Under the pieces are notes generated by a model. That model was given only the letters and a program-made list of their open reading frames with translations, had not been told where the DNA came from and searched no databases. Source: Lachnospiraceae bacterium UBA7143 (GTDB lineage: Bacteria > Bacillota > Clostridia > Lachnospirales > Lachnospiraceae). From it: a stretch of DNA of 64,000 nucleotides. Below are positions 38,753 through 47,871 of the stretch, piece after piece. Within the stretch, counting starts at the first letter, position 1. Each line of letters begins with the position of its first letter. A program made the translations under genes and the position numbers. The stretch spans positions 124,001 through 188,000 of the forward strand of contig DKWV01000025.1 in the NCBI GenBank assembly GCA_002491905.1. The letters are read 5' to 3'.

Positions 38753-41545
38753 ATGAGCGGTAAGAGGACAGTCATTGGCCTGTTGGCCCACGTGGATGCG
38801 GGTAAGACGACTTTGGCGGAGCGTATGCTATTTAACGCCGGGGAGATCAGAAGCCTTGGCCGTGTTGATCACAGGGATACGTTTCTGGATACGGATGTGC
38901 AGGAGCGGGACCGTGGCATCACCATTTTCTCCAAACAGGCGCGCCTGTCGTGGAAGGGGATGGAGGTGACTCTTTTAGATACGCCGGGACATGTGGATTT
39001 TTCCGCGGAGATGGAGCGGACACTGCAGGTTTTGGACTGCGCGGTGCTTATCGTGAACGGCGCGGACGGGGTGCAGAGCCACACGCTGACATTGTGGAGG
39101 CTGTTGGAGCGTTATCAGGTGCCGGTTTTCCTTTTTATCAACAAGATGGATCAGCCTGGGACGGACGCGGGCAGGCTGCTTTCGGGAGTACAGAAGGAGC
39201 TGGACGGGCGGTGTGTTTCCTTTGCAGGGCCGGACGGAGAGCGGCCGGAGGAATTTTATGAGAATATTGCGGTCTGCGATGAAAAGCTGCTGGAGCGTTA
39301 TCTGGAGCGGATGGAAGCGGAAGCGGCGGGAAAGCAGGCAGACGACGGTCAGCGGAGACAGGAAGGTGTGGACGGGCGGCAGGTTCAGGCGTTGGTCAGC
39401 GACGGGGAGATTGCGGCGTTAATCAAAGGCAGGAAACTGTTTCCCTGCCTTTTTGGCTCCGCCCTGCATGGGGAGGGTGTGGAGGCGCTGCTTGACGCGC
39501 TTCTGGCCTATGCGCCTATGCCAATGCACGGAGAAATATTTGGGGCGCGGGTTTTTAAGATTACCAGAGACGCGCAGGGCAACCGCCTGACGCATGTCAG
39601 GGTGACTGGCGGAAGTCTTAAGGTGAAACAGGTTATACAGACTGCTGCGGGTGAGGAGGGGCAGCCGCATGCGGGCAGAGCGGATCAGTCGGAAACCGAC
39701 AGGGTGGAAAAGATTGACCAGATCCGTCTCTACTCTGGAGAGAAATATACCACGGTGCAGGAGGCGGAGGCCGGGAGTATCTGCGCGCTTCTGGGGCCGG
39801 AGCACACCTTCAGCGGGCAGGGGATTGGTGCGGAGGAAGAGCGCGTACTGCCGGTTTTGGAGCCAGTTATGACTTATCGGGTCAATCTTCCTGCAGGGTG
39901 TGATATCCATGACATGTATATAAAGTTATGTAAACTTGAAGAGGAGGAGCCGCAGCTTCATCCAGTCATACAGGAACAGAGCGGGGAAATTCATGTCAGG
40001 CTCATGGGCGAGGTACAGATTGAGATTTTAAGGAAACTGATACAGGAGCGTTTCGGCGTGGAGGTATCGTTTGACGAGGGGAGCGTTCTATATAAGGAAA
40101 CGATTGCGAATGCAGTGGAGGGCGTGGGACACTTTGAGCCGCTCCGGCATTATGCGGAGGTGCATCTGATTCTGGAGCCGGGAGAGCGCGGCAGAGGCCT
40201 TACTTTCCGAAGCCGCTGCAGTGAGGATAAGCTGGATCGGAACTGGCAGCGGCTGATTCTGACCCATCTGGAAGAAAAGACCCATCTCGGTGTTCTGACA
40301 GGATCGCCGATTACGGATATGCAGATCACACTGGCGGCGGGAAAATCCCATGTGAAGCATACGGAGGGCGGCGATTTCCGGCAGGCCACCTACCGCGCGC
40401 TCAGACAGGGGCTGTGCCGCGCGGAGAGTGTGCTGTTGGAGCCTGTCTATGAATTTCGGATGGAGCTGCCCGCCTCTCTGGTGGGTCGTGCCATGACTGA
40501 CGTGCAGGCCATGAGCGGCCGTTTTGACGCGCCGGAGACTGTGGGGGAGGAGGCCGTGCTTACGGGAACGGTGCCTGTCTCTGCATTTGGCGGCTATCAC
40601 ACCAGAATGCTTGCTTATTCCGGGGGAAAGGGAAGGCTGTTTACCCGGTTGAAAGGGTATGAGCCATGCCACAATGCGGAAGAAGTCATAGAGCGGATCG
40701 GCTACGAGGCGGAGCACGATCTGGAGAATCCCTGTGGTTCCGTGTTCTGCGCCCACGGTGCGGGATTTGTGGTGGAGTGGGACCATGTGGAGGAGTATAT
40801 GCATCTGGAGCCGTCGTTGAAAGCCGGATGGAGGCTGGCGGACGGCAGTCTCTATGGCACGGGTAATGAAGATGACCAAGATAGTCAATTTGGAGATGCT
40901 GAAACGGGTAATTTCGCGGTGCGCTTTGCGAAACGAACAGGCGGCGAACGATCAGAGGTTGACTTTATTGGTCAAGATGAGATAGAAGAAATCTTTGCGC
41001 GGACCTTCGGGACAAAGGAGCCGAAAAAGCAGGGGTGGGCCAGAACGATCCGTGCAAAGGCGGCTGTGCCTGTGGAGGTCGAATACCGCGGTGGTCAGGG
41101 AAAACAGGAGGAGTACCTTCTGGTTGACGGCTATAATATCATATTCGCGTGGGAGGAGCTTGCAAGCCTTGCCAGAGCGGATCTAAACGCTGCCCGGGGA
41201 AGGCTCCAGGATATTCTATGCAATTATCAGGCGTTCCGCAAAATGAACCTGATTCTTGTTTTTGACGCCTACCGGGTGAAGGGAAATCCCGGCAGTGTGG
41301 AACATTACCACAATATTGATGTGGTATATACTAAGGAGGCTGAGACGGCGGATCAGTATATCGAGAAGGTGACCCATGAGATGAGCCGGAAAAACTGCCG
41401 CGTGCGGGTGGCCACCTCCGATGGGCTGGAGCAGATCATTATTATGGGAGCGGGCGCGATCCGGGTTTCCGCCAGAGAGCTTTATGAGGAGGTAAGAGCC
41501 GCTGAGGAGGAGATGCGGGAAAACTTTGGGATATCGGCTGAATGA
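38753..41545 (+). CDS. Tet(M)-like ribosomal GTPase fused to a YacP/Rae1-type NYN domain
   Basis: 930 residues from ATG 38753 (CAGGGGG upstream). The EF-G-like GTPase has G1 AHVDAGKTT, the switch DRGITIFSK, G3 DTPGHVDFS and G4 NKMDQ, followed by the domains of ribosome-protection proteins. Tet(M)/Tet(O)-type proteins expel tetracycline from the ribosomal A site. From about residue 786 an NYN/PIN-like domain follows (LLVDGYNIIFAWEE, VFDAYRVKGNPGS, TKEAETADQYIEKV, VATSDGLEQ), similar to YacP/Rae1, which cuts mRNA in the A site. The fused tail makes it about 290 residues longer than Tet(M), which is near 640. Resistance to tetracycline is possible but not shown. Confidence 0.9.
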   Translation: MSGKRTVIGLLAHVDAGKTTLAERMLFNAGEIRSLGRVDHRDTFLDTDVQERDRGITIFSKQARLSWKGMEVTLLDTPGHVDFSAEMERTLQVLDCAVLIVNGADGVQSHTLTLWRLLERYQVPVFLFINKMDQPGTDAGRLLSGVQKELDGRCVSFAGPDGERPEEFYENIAVCDEKLLERYLERMEAEAAGKQADDGQRRQEGVDGRQVQALVSDGEIAALIKGRKLFPCLFGSALHGEGVEALLDALLAYAPMPMHGEIFGARVFKITRDAQGNRLTHVRVTGGSLKVKQVIQTAAGEEGQPHAGRADQSETDRVEKIDQIRLYSGEKYTTVQEAEAGSICALLGPEHTFSGQGIGAEEERVLPVLEPVMTYRVNLPAGCDIHDMYIKLCKLEEEEPQLHPVIQEQSGEIHVRLMGEVQIEILRKLIQERFGVEVSFDEGSVLYKETIANAVEGVGHFEPLRHYAEVHLILEPGERGRGLTFRSRCSEDKLDRNWQRLILTHLEEKTHLGVLTGSPITDMQITLAAGKSHVKHTEGGDFRQATYRALRQGLCRAESVLLEPVYEFRMELPASLVGRAMTDVQAMSGRFDAPETVGEEAVLTGTVPVSAFGGYHTRMLAYSGGKGRLFTRLKGYEPCHNAEEVIERIGYEAEHDLENPCGSVFCAHGAGFVVEWDHVEEYMHLEPSLKAGWRLADGSLYGTGNEDDQDSQFGDAETGNFAVRFAKRTGGERSEVDFIGQDEIEEIFARTFGTKEPKKQGWARTIRAKAAVPVEVEYRGGQGKQEEYLLVDGYNIIFAWEELASLARADLNAARGRLQDILCNYQAFRKMNLILVFDAYRVKGNPGSVEHYHNIDVVYTKEAETADQYIEKVTHEMSRKNCRVRVATSDGLEQIIIMGAGAIRVSARELYEEVRAAEEEMRENFGISAE

Positions 41546-41569
41546 TAAAAGTGTATATTTTTATAACTG

Positions 41570-41616
41570 AATTGTCAAAAAAAGTGCAATTATATAAAAT
41601 CTAATTGTCAAAAAAG
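41570..41616 (+). repeat. Direct repeat AATTGTCAAAAAA before the DUF4143 gene
   Basis: AATTGTCAAAAAA occurs at 41570 and 41603, 33 bases apart, each followed by a similar (A/G)RTGCAA. It lies upstream of the promoter at 41629 and could be a regulator site or two AT-rich repeat units. Confidence 0.55.
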
Positions 41617-41628
41617 ATGCAAACAGGA

Positions 41629-41658
41629 TTGACGAGGCACTTGGACGGTTAATATAAT
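41629..41658 (+). promoter_or_regulatory. SigA-type promoter of the DUF4143 ATPase gene
   Basis: TTGACG (41629-41634), an 18-nt spacer and a perfect TATAAT (41653-41658), 31 bases before the start codon. Confidence 0.75.
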
Positions 41659-41689
41659 AAGAGAAAAGGATGGGAAGAGGTGCGAGCCT

Positions 41690-42988
41690 ATGCTGAAAAG
41701 AAAAATATATGATGTGCTTTTGGAATGGAAAAATAAAAAGGACAGAGAGTGTCTCCTTGTGCAGGGTGCCCGACAGATCGGAAAAACCTTTATTATTGAA
41801 GAATTTGGGAAGAGGAATTATGCGAGTTATATCTATTTGAATTTTTATCAGAATCCCGAACATAAAAAAATTTTTGAAGGCTCTCTGGAAGCGGTGGAAA
41901 TCTATAAAAAGATATCTCTCTATGTCAGGAATATCCGGTTTGCAGAGCATGACACGCTGCTTTTTTTTGATGAAATACAGGAATGTCCCAATGCCAGGAC
42001 AGCATTGAAATTCCTGGCAATGGATAATCGGTATGATGTGATTGCCTCAGGGTCGCTGCTTGGACTTCATTACAGGGAGATGACTTCTATTCCTGTCGGG
42101 TACGAGCGCACGATGGAAATGTTTTCCCTCGATTTCGAGGAATTTCTCTGGGCAATTGGGAAAAATCCGAACGCCATTGCAGAATTGCGAAAATTTTTTG
42201 CCGGAAGGGAAAAGGTTGATGATGGCGTAAACAGGCAGTTTATGGCGGCGCTTCGGGAATATTTGGTAGTGGGTGGTATGCCGGAAGTTGTAAACACTTT
42301 TCTGCGGACGAACAATTATCAGGAGGCTTACGAAACCCAGAAAAAAATCATGGAAAGTTATCGGGAGGATATTAAGCATTATGCCTCTGCGGCGGCCAGA
42401 CAGAAGATCAGCGACTGCTATCTTTCCATACCAAGGCAGCTCGCAAAGGAGTATACCAAATTTCAATATAAGGTCGTGAGCCGGGAAGGGAATGCCCGCA
42501 GATATGAGAACAGCTTGAACTGGCTTGTCGATGCGGGTATGGTTAAGCTGTGCGTGAATGTGTCCACCCCGCAGTTTCCTCTGGTGGCCTATGAAAAGCC
42601 GGATCAGTTTAAGGTATATGCGACGGATATTGGTCTGCTGACTTCGCTTTACGGATATGAAACGCAGGCTGCACTGTTAAAAGACACGCTGACAGGACCT
42701 GCAAAGGGCGGTATTTATGAAAATCTTGTGTTTGATATGCTGATCAAGAGAGGAGTTGTGCCGAATTATTATAAGAATGAAAAAAACACGCAGGAGATAG
42801 AGTTTCTCTTTGCACAGAATGGCTCGGTCATTCCTGTGGAGGTAAAGTCAAAGCGGGGAGCGACTGTTTCCCTGAACAATTTTATAGAGGAGTTTGCCCC
42901 GCCTTATGCTTACAAATTAGTTGCAGGCAACGTGGGCGTAAGCGGGACAAAAATTACAATGCCTCTTTATATGGCTATGTTTATTTAA
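41690..42988 (+). CDS. AAA_14/DUF4143 ATPase
   Basis: 432 residues. Walker A is GARQIGKTF (near residue 25). Walker B is LLFFDEIQECP, followed by the sensor ASGSLLG. SLDFEEFLWAIG is family-typical. The C-terminal DUF4143 part includes YATDIGLL, GGIYENLVFDML and the nuclease-like EIEFLFAQNGSVIPVEVKSKRG (Asp/Glu, then Glu-x-Lys). The family is widespread in anaerobes and often scattered as accessory genes; its role is unclear. It has its own promoter and its AT-rich 5' region differs from its neighbours, which suggests an independent, possibly acquired unit. Confidence 0.9.
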   Translation: MLKRKIYDVLLEWKNKKDRECLLVQGARQIGKTFIIEEFGKRNYASYIYLNFYQNPEHKKIFEGSLEAVEIYKKISLYVRNIRFAEHDTLLFFDEIQECPNARTALKFLAMDNRYDVIASGSLLGLHYREMTSIPVGYERTMEMFSLDFEEFLWAIGKNPNAIAELRKFFAGREKVDDGVNRQFMAALREYLVVGGMPEVVNTFLRTNNYQEAYETQKKIMESYREDIKHYASAAARQKISDCYLSIPRQLAKEYTKFQYKVVSREGNARRYENSLNWLVDAGMVKLCVNVSTPQFPLVAYEKPDQFKVYATDIGLLTSLYGYETQAALLKDTLTGPAKGGIYENLVFDMLIKRGVVPNYYKNEKNTQEIEFLFAQNGSVIPVEVKSKRGATVSLNNFIEEFAPPYAYKLVAGNVGVSGTKITMPLYMAMFI

Positions 42989-43053
42989 GATTTTTATAAG
43001 AAATCCCACGACTTTTTTATAAGGACTGACTTTTATGATGGATTCAGGCTTAG

Positions 43054-43113
43054 GAACTGTTCATTCATCCTTTTGCGGATAAAGCAATGTGGTTATGAAC
43101 TGTTCCGCGGAAC
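43054..43113. promoter_or_regulatory. Putative autoregulatory site of the response regulator
   Basis: GAACTGTTC occurs twice (43054-43062, 43097-43105), 43 bases apart. The second copy runs into the perfect 12-bp palindrome GTTCCGCGGAAC (43102-43113). It sits 23-80 bases before the response regulator start, as expected for an OmpR-type autoregulator. No clear promoter boxes are seen. Confidence 0.5.
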
Positions 43114-43135
43114 AAAAAGGGGGTAAGGTTTTCAG

Positions 43136-43834
43136 ATGGATGCATGTGTGCTGGTGGTGGATGACGACAGGGAGATCGTGCGGGCGATTGCCCTTCTTCT
43201 GGAGAAGGAAGGGTATCGTGTGCTAAAGGCTTACGACGGCATGGAGGCGCTGCGGATTCTGGCGGAAGCAGAGGTGCAGCTTATCATCATGGATGTGATG
43301 ATGCCGAAACTTGATGGGCTGTCTGCCATGATGAAGATCAGGGAGCGCAAGAATCTGCCGATTATCGTGCTGAGCGCGAAGACGGAGGACACGGACAAGA
43401 TTCTGGGTCTCTCTATGGGGGCGGACGACTATGTGGCCAAGCCTTTCAACCCGCAGGAGCTGGCGGCCCGGGTGAAGAGCCAGCTCCGCAGGTACACACT
43501 GCTGGGCGGCATCCATGCACAGAACGAGGAGGACGAGATCGTAAACGGCAGACTCTGTTACCGCCTGAGAGAGCGGACGCTCTATGCGGACGGGGAGCCG
43601 GTCAGACTGACCGCCACGGAGACGAAGATCATGGAGCTTCTGATGAAGAACAGGGGACGTATTTTTCCGGCGGAGGAGATCTATGAGAGAGTCTGGGAGG
43701 AGCCGTCCTTTTCGCCGGAGAATACGGTGATGGTGCATATCCGCCACATCCGGGAGAAAATCGAACTCAATCCGAAGGAGCCAGAATATATAAAGGTGGT
43801 GTGGGGCATTGGATACAAAATGGAAAAAAGGTAA
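43136..43834 (+). CDS. OmpR-family response regulator (VanR-like)
   Basis: 232 residues. The receiver domain has VLVVDDDREIV, the phospho-Asp in LIIMDVMMPKLDG and the Lys in YVAKPFN. The winged-helix DNA-binding domain begins near residue 135 (LTATETKIMELLMKN, MVHIRHIREKI). GAATAC... phospho-regulation is by the kinase encoded directly downstream, which overlaps by 26 bases. A dyad and direct repeats upstream suggest autoregulation. Confidence 0.94.
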   Translation: MDACVLVVDDDREIVRAIALLLEKEGYRVLKAYDGMEALRILAEAEVQLIIMDVMMPKLDGLSAMMKIRERKNLPIIVLSAKTEDTDKILGLSMGADDYVAKPFNPQELAARVKSQLRRYTLLGGIHAQNEEDEIVNGRLCYRLRERTLYADGEPVRLTATETKIMELLMKNRGRIFPAEEIYERVWEEPSFSPENTVMVHIRHIREKIELNPKEPEYIKVVWGIGYKMEKR

Positions 43835-46436
43835 CGCAATATGCAGTTTTTTGGCATTTGTCACAGGATTGACTCTGCTGGTCATCAATATGGTTCCCGC
43901 AGCGGGCATGGCTGCGGCCTTCGGAACGGGTATCTTTGAAGGACAGCAGGACTATCAGGAGAGCGAGGAGTTTCGGTATCTGATCGGCGAAAGACTGTCA
44001 GAGCTTATGGGGGTAGCCACCGGGGGAAAGGCTTATTCAGGATACTTTTCCGATTCCACGGGCGAACCATCCGAGGTGCGGATCGGGGAAGCGCAGAACG
44101 GGGCGCCTCTGGCGCAGGAAGAGACTGTCGTGGAGGAGTCTGCCGATTATGCGGATGCGATTGCCGCGGATTTTTGGAGCAATGTGGAAGGGCCGGAGGC
44201 GTTCGACGGCAACTGGGACGATTATCAGGCATATCTGGCGGAGCAGCAGGCGTACTATGATGAGATGATGGCGGAATACGGATCAGACGGCACGTATGAT
44301 TATACCGGGTATTATGGCGGCTACAGCGATTATTACAATTATAACTTTGGGGACGAGGAGAGCCGGGATGCCTATATGGCGGATGTGGCGCAGAATAAGA
44401 ACCTCCGTTACGCCGTGATTTACCAGAATAAGCTGCTCTACTCAAATATCGAGGGTTTCGCGGAAAGCGCGGGGGAGGAATGGAAGGGCGAGGACTTTGC
44501 GGAGGCGCTTGACGAGGCTGCGTACAATTTCACGCTCTGGTATAACAGGGCCGGCGACGGCAAGGTGCAGATTGTAAAGGACGGCCATGAGGAGAATGTG
44601 TACGGCGACGGTATCTACAGCGATGCCAGTCGGTGGCGGGTGCCCGGCTACGCGAACTTTACGATAGGGGAGTCCTGTAAGGACGCTGTCATCTTTCTGG
44701 CGGCGGCCAGATATCCGCAGCTTTATCTGGTGAGAAAGGATGGAACCAGCAGTATTACGAAGTATGGCGGCAGCCTCTACCGCATGCGGTGGAATGCGCT
44801 CTATCTCAGCAGAGCCGCAGAGAAGATCACGATTTTCATGACGGCCGGACTCATTCTCCTGGCGATTGCCTTTCTCATGAGAAAGAGCAGACGGCGGGCG
44901 GTGGAATGGATCGCGGGGGTTTTTGGGAAAGTTTGTCTGGAAATCAAGCTGCTCCTGCTGCTTGTCATGATAGTTCTTTTTGTGGGAATGAGTGCGGGAG
45001 CGCTTGGGCAGCTCGGCTGGTGGCTCAGAAACGGGTTCTCCTATTACAACTGGAGCGGCGACTATATCCATGAGATGAAGCGGCTGATAAAGGCAGGTGG
45101 ATATCTGGCAATTTGGTTCTGGCTCGTCTGTCTGGTTGTATTGGACTGGCGGATGAACAGGAAAAGACAGAAAACGCCGCTCTTTGATCTGCTCAAGGTG
45201 AAGGATTTCAAGTATCCGATCCAGAAAAGGCTGGTGAGGAGACAGCGGCTGACATTGATTGCGGAACTTAGTCTGATTGTGCTGTTCGCGGTGGGTGTCT
45301 GTGTGCTGTGGCTGCTCACGGAAGAGTACATGAATTATCTCACAGGAGGATACAGCTACAGCTACACATATGATGTCTATGAAGCTATGGCGGAGGATTT
45401 GGGCTATCCGCTCGAACTGGTAGGAGGCCATATGGCATGGATGCTGATGCCCTGTGTCGTCTTTGCCGCATTGTTTGGTTTTACGATGATTACTTTCTGT
45501 AGTTTAAAGAAGAACTACCGGCTGGCTGTGGATATCGGCGCACTCACCGACCAGATTTTGGCGGTGCGGGAGGGCAATCTGACGGAAGAACTGACCTTGT
45601 CGGAGGAAACGGATCTGCGGGAGGCGGCGGACAACTTAAACCAGATACAGAAGGGCATGGAGACGGCGCTCAGGGAACAGATGAAAAGCGAACGGATGAA
45701 GGTGGACCTGGTGACCAATGTGTCCCACGATATCAAGACGCCGCTCACCTCCATTATCAGTTATGCAGAGCTGCTGCGGCAGGAGGAAGGACTGCCTCAG
45801 CATGTGAAAGAGTATATTCAGATTTTGGGGGAGAAGGCGGAGCGGCTGCGCGGTATTGTGCAGGACGTGTTTGAGATTAGCAAGGCCACCTCGGGGCAGC
45901 TTCCGATTCAGATGGAAGTGCTGGATCTGGGCAAACTTCTGCGGCAGACGCTGGCGGATATGAATGACCAGATTAGTCAAAGCAGCCTCATAATGAAGAC
46001 GGCAATACCAGAAACACCAGTGCCGGTGTTTGCGGACGGGCAGAGACTTTACCGGGTGTTCCAGAACCTCCTGCAGAACGCGCTGCGCTATTCATTGGAG
46101 GGATCGAGGATTTATCTGACGCTCACCGGGGAAGATGGACGGGCGGTGGTTCGCGTTAAGAATACTTCCAGTGTGGAGCTGACGGACAGTAAGGACTTTA
46201 CCGAGCGCTTTGTGCGCGGAGACGCAAGCCGCACCGACGGCGGAAGCGGGCTTGGGCTGTCCATTGCGAAGAGCTTTACGGAAGTCTGCGGCGGGAGTCT
46301 TACGGTGGAGACGGACGCGGATCTGTTTACCGTGACGGTGTCTTTCCCGGTGAGCGGACAGGGAACGGCGGCGGACTGGCAGACGGGCGCCGCCGGGGAA
46401 GGGCCGGAGCCTAGGACGGAGGTGGAGCCGGTATGA
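43809..46436 (+). CDS. Sensor histidine kinase with a large acidic/aromatic external domain
   Basis: 875 residues from TTG 43809, overlapping the response regulator by 26 bases; a later TTG is also possible. A first membrane helix (about 10-33) is followed by an external region to about residue 340, rich in Tyr, Asp and Glu (YYDEMMAEYGSDGTYDYTGY). Then come about five membrane helices, a short HAMP-like linker (about 580-620), and HisKA with VSHDIKTPLTSIISY. The ATPase domain has QNLLQNALRYS and GGSGLGLSIAKS. It should phosphorylate the upstream regulator. The S41 protease gene begins within its last codons, so all three form one unit. Confidence 0.92.
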   Translation: MDTKWKKGNAICSFLAFVTGLTLLVINMVPAAGMAAAFGTGIFEGQQDYQESEEFRYLIGERLSELMGVATGGKAYSGYFSDSTGEPSEVRIGEAQNGAPLAQEETVVEESADYADAIAADFWSNVEGPEAFDGNWDDYQAYLAEQQAYYDEMMAEYGSDGTYDYTGYYGGYSDYYNYNFGDEESRDAYMADVAQNKNLRYAVIYQNKLLYSNIEGFAESAGEEWKGEDFAEALDEAAYNFTLWYNRAGDGKVQIVKDGHEENVYGDGIYSDASRWRVPGYANFTIGESCKDAVIFLAAARYPQLYLVRKDGTSSITKYGGSLYRMRWNALYLSRAAEKITIFMTAGLILLAIAFLMRKSRRRAVEWIAGVFGKVCLEIKLLLLLVMIVLFVGMSAGALGQLGWWLRNGFSYYNWSGDYIHEMKRLIKAGGYLAIWFWLVCLVVLDWRMNRKRQKTPLFDLLKVKDFKYPIQKRLVRRQRLTLIAELSLIVLFAVGVCVLWLLTEEYMNYLTGGYSYSYTYDVYEAMAEDLGYPLELVGGHMAWMLMPCVVFAALFGFTMITFCSLKKNYRLAVDIGALTDQILAVREGNLTEELTLSEETDLREAADNLNQIQKGMETALREQMKSERMKVDLVTNVSHDIKTPLTSIISYAELLRQEEGLPQHVKEYIQILGEKAERLRGIVQDVFEISKATSGQLPIQMEVLDLGKLLRQTLADMNDQISQSSLIMKTAIPETPVPVFADGQRLYRVFQNLLQNALRYSLEGSRIYLTLTGEDGRAVVRVKNTSSVELTDSKDFTERFVRGDASRTDGGSGLGLSIAKSFTEVCGGSLTVETDADLFTVTVSFPVSGQGTAADWQTGAAGEGPEPRTEVEPV

Positions 46437-47830
46437 GCATGGGAAAGAGGATTTTGTCAACAGTGGCGCTTGCCTTTGGTCTTGCCATGACTGTGACGGG
46501 CTGTGGCGCAGGCGGGCGGCAGCCTGTCGCACAGGAAGAAGCAGGCACGCAGAATGCTGATGCGGTGAGAGAGCAGGTTCTCGCGGAAATGAGCGATGAA
46601 CAGAAGAACTGGATGGGCGGTCTGTCCAAAGAGCAGCGTCTGGCGGATTTTGAGAGTCTGTGCGATGGTCTGCGGGAGAACTACCCTTATGTGAAACTGG
46701 TCAAAAGGCAGACCGGGGCGGATCTGGATGCGCTGGAAACGGCGTATCGGACAAAGGTGGAACAGTGCGCGAATGACAATGCATTTTATGAGACGTTGCG
46801 CGACTTTATCAGGGAATTTTCCTTTACCGGTCATCTGGATCTCTGGGGGCGGCGCTATGAGAGTGAGCTTGCGTCCTGGCGGGCATATGTCAGGGAGACG
46901 GGAGAGGCAGAGAGAGAGCCGTACTTAGAGGCGCTTGACAATCCTGTCTCTCACAATACCTATGCCTCCATGACAAAGTTCTATCAGGAGGAGGTACGTC
47001 TGACGGAGGAAAAACGGGCAGAGGAAAGCGGCGGATGGCGCGGGGAGTCCGCGGAGGCGGAGGCAGACGAAGAAGCCGCGGAGACATCTGAGGAAACGAT
47101 GCCTGCCAATGTGGAGACGAAGATTTTGGAGCCGGGAAAAACAGCCTATGTCTTTATCGATACATTTGATTATGAATGTATGGAGACGGACCGTCAGATT
47201 TTACTGCCCTTTTATGAGAAGGTCATGGACTATGACAATCTGATCATTGATATCACCAATAATCTGGGTGGGAGTATGCGGTATTTTGACGAGCTGGTGG
47301 CGGCGCCGCTCATTAAGGAACCTTTTACCGTTCCGACCTACCAGCTTCTCAAGGGCGGGGAGAACAACAGGACCTTCCTGCGGATGGAGGAAGGCATTGC
47401 ATCCGGCTTGTATCAGCCAATCAGTGAACTTCCGGCGATGCCGAAACTGAATCAGGAGGACGCCGCGGACTGCGACTGGTTTTTGCGGGAGGATTATACG
47501 GTGGAGCCGACAGGAGACGGGTTCGGTGGGAAAATATGGCTTCTGGTGAGCGAGAACAATTATTCTTCCTCAGAGTATGCTGCCATGTTTTCCAAGGCAA
47601 GCGGCTTTGCCACGCTGGTGGGCCGGACGACGGCCGGGGACGGGATCGGCACAGCCCCGGTGTATCTGATTCTCCCAAACAGCGGCCTGGTGGTACAGTA
47701 CAGCCCCATGTACGGGGTGACGGCGGACGGTACGGGGAGCGAAGAGTGCGGCACCGTGCCTGATATGGTGAGTCCCGAAGGAGAAAGCGCGCTGGAGACC
47801 TGCCTGAAAGCAATCGCGCAGGGAAAATGA
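46433..47830 (+). CDS. S41-family peptidase-like lipoprotein
   Basis: 465 residues with a lipoprotein signal (lipobox VTGC). The tail-specific protease (S41) fold shows YVFIDTFDYECMET, LIIDITNNLGGSMRYF and the catalytic-Ser region LLVSENNYSSSEYAAMF, followed by GRTTAGDGIGT. There is no clear PDZ domain. It would sit on the outer membrane face, together with the kinase's external domain. It is joined to the kinase gene by an ATGA overlap, so it may process or relay the signal, or be the regulated output. Confidence 0.85.
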   Translation: MSMGKRILSTVALAFGLAMTVTGCGAGGRQPVAQEEAGTQNADAVREQVLAEMSDEQKNWMGGLSKEQRLADFESLCDGLRENYPYVKLVKRQTGADLDALETAYRTKVEQCANDNAFYETLRDFIREFSFTGHLDLWGRRYESELASWRAYVRETGEAEREPYLEALDNPVSHNTYASMTKFYQEEVRLTEEKRAEESGGWRGESAEAEADEEAAETSEETMPANVETKILEPGKTAYVFIDTFDYECMETDRQILLPFYEKVMDYDNLIIDITNNLGGSMRYFDELVAAPLIKEPFTVPTYQLLKGGENNRTFLRMEEGIASGLYQPISELPAMPKLNQEDAADCDWFLREDYTVEPTGDGFGGKIWLLVSENNYSSSEYAAMFSKASGFATLVGRTTAGDGIGTAPVYLILPNSGLVVQYSPMYGVTADGTGSEECGTVPDMVSPEGESALETCLKAIAQGK

Positions 47831-47839
47831 GATTCTTTT

Positions 47840-47871
47840 AAAGCAGGAGCCGTCACGACTCCTGCTTTTCC
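47840..47871 (+). terminator. Rho-independent terminator after the S41 gene
   Basis: AAAGCAGGAG and CTCCTGCTTT form a perfect 10-bp stem with a 9-nt loop, followed by a T-rich TCCTTTCTC. The stop codon of the convergent kinase gene (47853-47855) lies in the loop. Confidence 0.8.

Noticed and set aside
38753..41545. Calling this gene a tetracycline-resistance gene outright.
   Set aside because: The NYN fusion and the greater length separate it from classic Tet(M)/Tet(O), and resistance cannot be read from the sequence.
42990..43022. Direct repeat TTTTTATAAG after the DUF4143 gene.
   Set aside because: It is short and AT-rich, with no partner gene or dyad, so it fits chance or a weak terminator region.
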